Assembly (NCBI GenBank): GCA_964455395.1
Contig: CAYVWB010000097.1
Coordinates: 1 to 13,141 of the forward strand
Reading direction: 5' to 3'
DNA: 13,141 nucleotides
Source: CAYVWB01 sp964455395
GTDB lineage: Bacteria > Desulfobacterota > Desulfovibrionia > Desulfovibrionales > Desulfovibrionaceae
Shown: piece after piece, positions 13,081 through 13,141 of the stretch
Layout of the letters: the number at the start of each line of letters is the position of its first letter
Numbering within the stretch: position 1 is the first letter of the stretch
Program-made: the position numbers and the translations under genes
The notes under the pieces: model-generated
Told to the model about the DNA's origin: nothing
Database searches by the model: none
The model's input: only the letters and a program-made list of their open reading frames with translations

Positions 13081-13141
13081 GCATCGCCAAGATTTTATCA
13101 TAGACATAGACTTTATGCGAAAACACACTTTAGGCCGCATC

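Overview
The window is a mosaic. Its centre (about 3.05–11.05 kb, roughly half G+C) reads as archaeal. Several genes there have an A/T-rich TATA-like box about 25–33 nt before the start codon, with no leader or only a few nucleotides of leader (5637, 6863, 11034). Other genes carry strong GGAGG ribosome sites. A small FxLYD-type lipoprotein looks like those of methanogenic archaea. The flanks look bacterial. The left flank (1–2.9 kb) is A+T-rich, with two lipoproteins, a TTGACA-type promoter and an IS1380-like transposase remnant. The right flank (11.46–13.14 kb) has an IS3-like remnant, a RelE/ParE toxin–antitoxin pair, a DUF2283 pair and the 3' part of a tRNA-Val gene. The first 55 bases recur exactly at 12330–12384, so the 12.3-kb segment is bracketed by tRNA-derived direct repeats. 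This could be an integrated island. It could also be an assembly effect: the match is exactly 55 bases, starts at base 1, and the sequence contains a run of 10 N.

Layout. 1–960: tRNA end and broken IS1380 transposase. 976–2116: two lipoproteins. 2460–2860: small membrane protein split by the N run. 3051–4135: a HEPN-like C-terminal remnant and a Hypoth_Ymh-type HEPN protein. 4132–5035: a zinc-ribbon protein preceded by a 44-aa basic protein. 5041–5148: a mirrored divergent promoter. 5397–6079: two genes broken by stop codons. 6103–6831: a compact three-gene operon led by a DUF2958-like protein. 7136–10424: a minus-strand cluster of a 288-aa helical protein, a frameshifted Swt1-like HEPN protein with 28-aa repeats, and a TPR-plus-HEPN-like protein. 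10597–11007: a small PD-(D/E)XK-like nuclease frame containing two UAG codons. 11.46–13.14 kb: the right flank.

Two themes stand out. First, four separate proteins or remnants carry an Rx4H motif of HEPN type, next to a nuclease-like gene and toxin–antitoxin pairs, so this is plausibly a defence or conflict island. Its minus-strand cluster at 7.1–10.4 kb is the best candidate for an undescribed system. Second, in the archaeal-looking part the intact genes end in TAA or TGA, while the two frames that stop at TAG both continue with apparently coding sequence. That fits UAG being read through, for example as pyrrolysine. However, in-frame UGA codons and a frameshift nearby mean that gene decay or sequence error must be considered. 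All family names come from reading the translations; no search was run.
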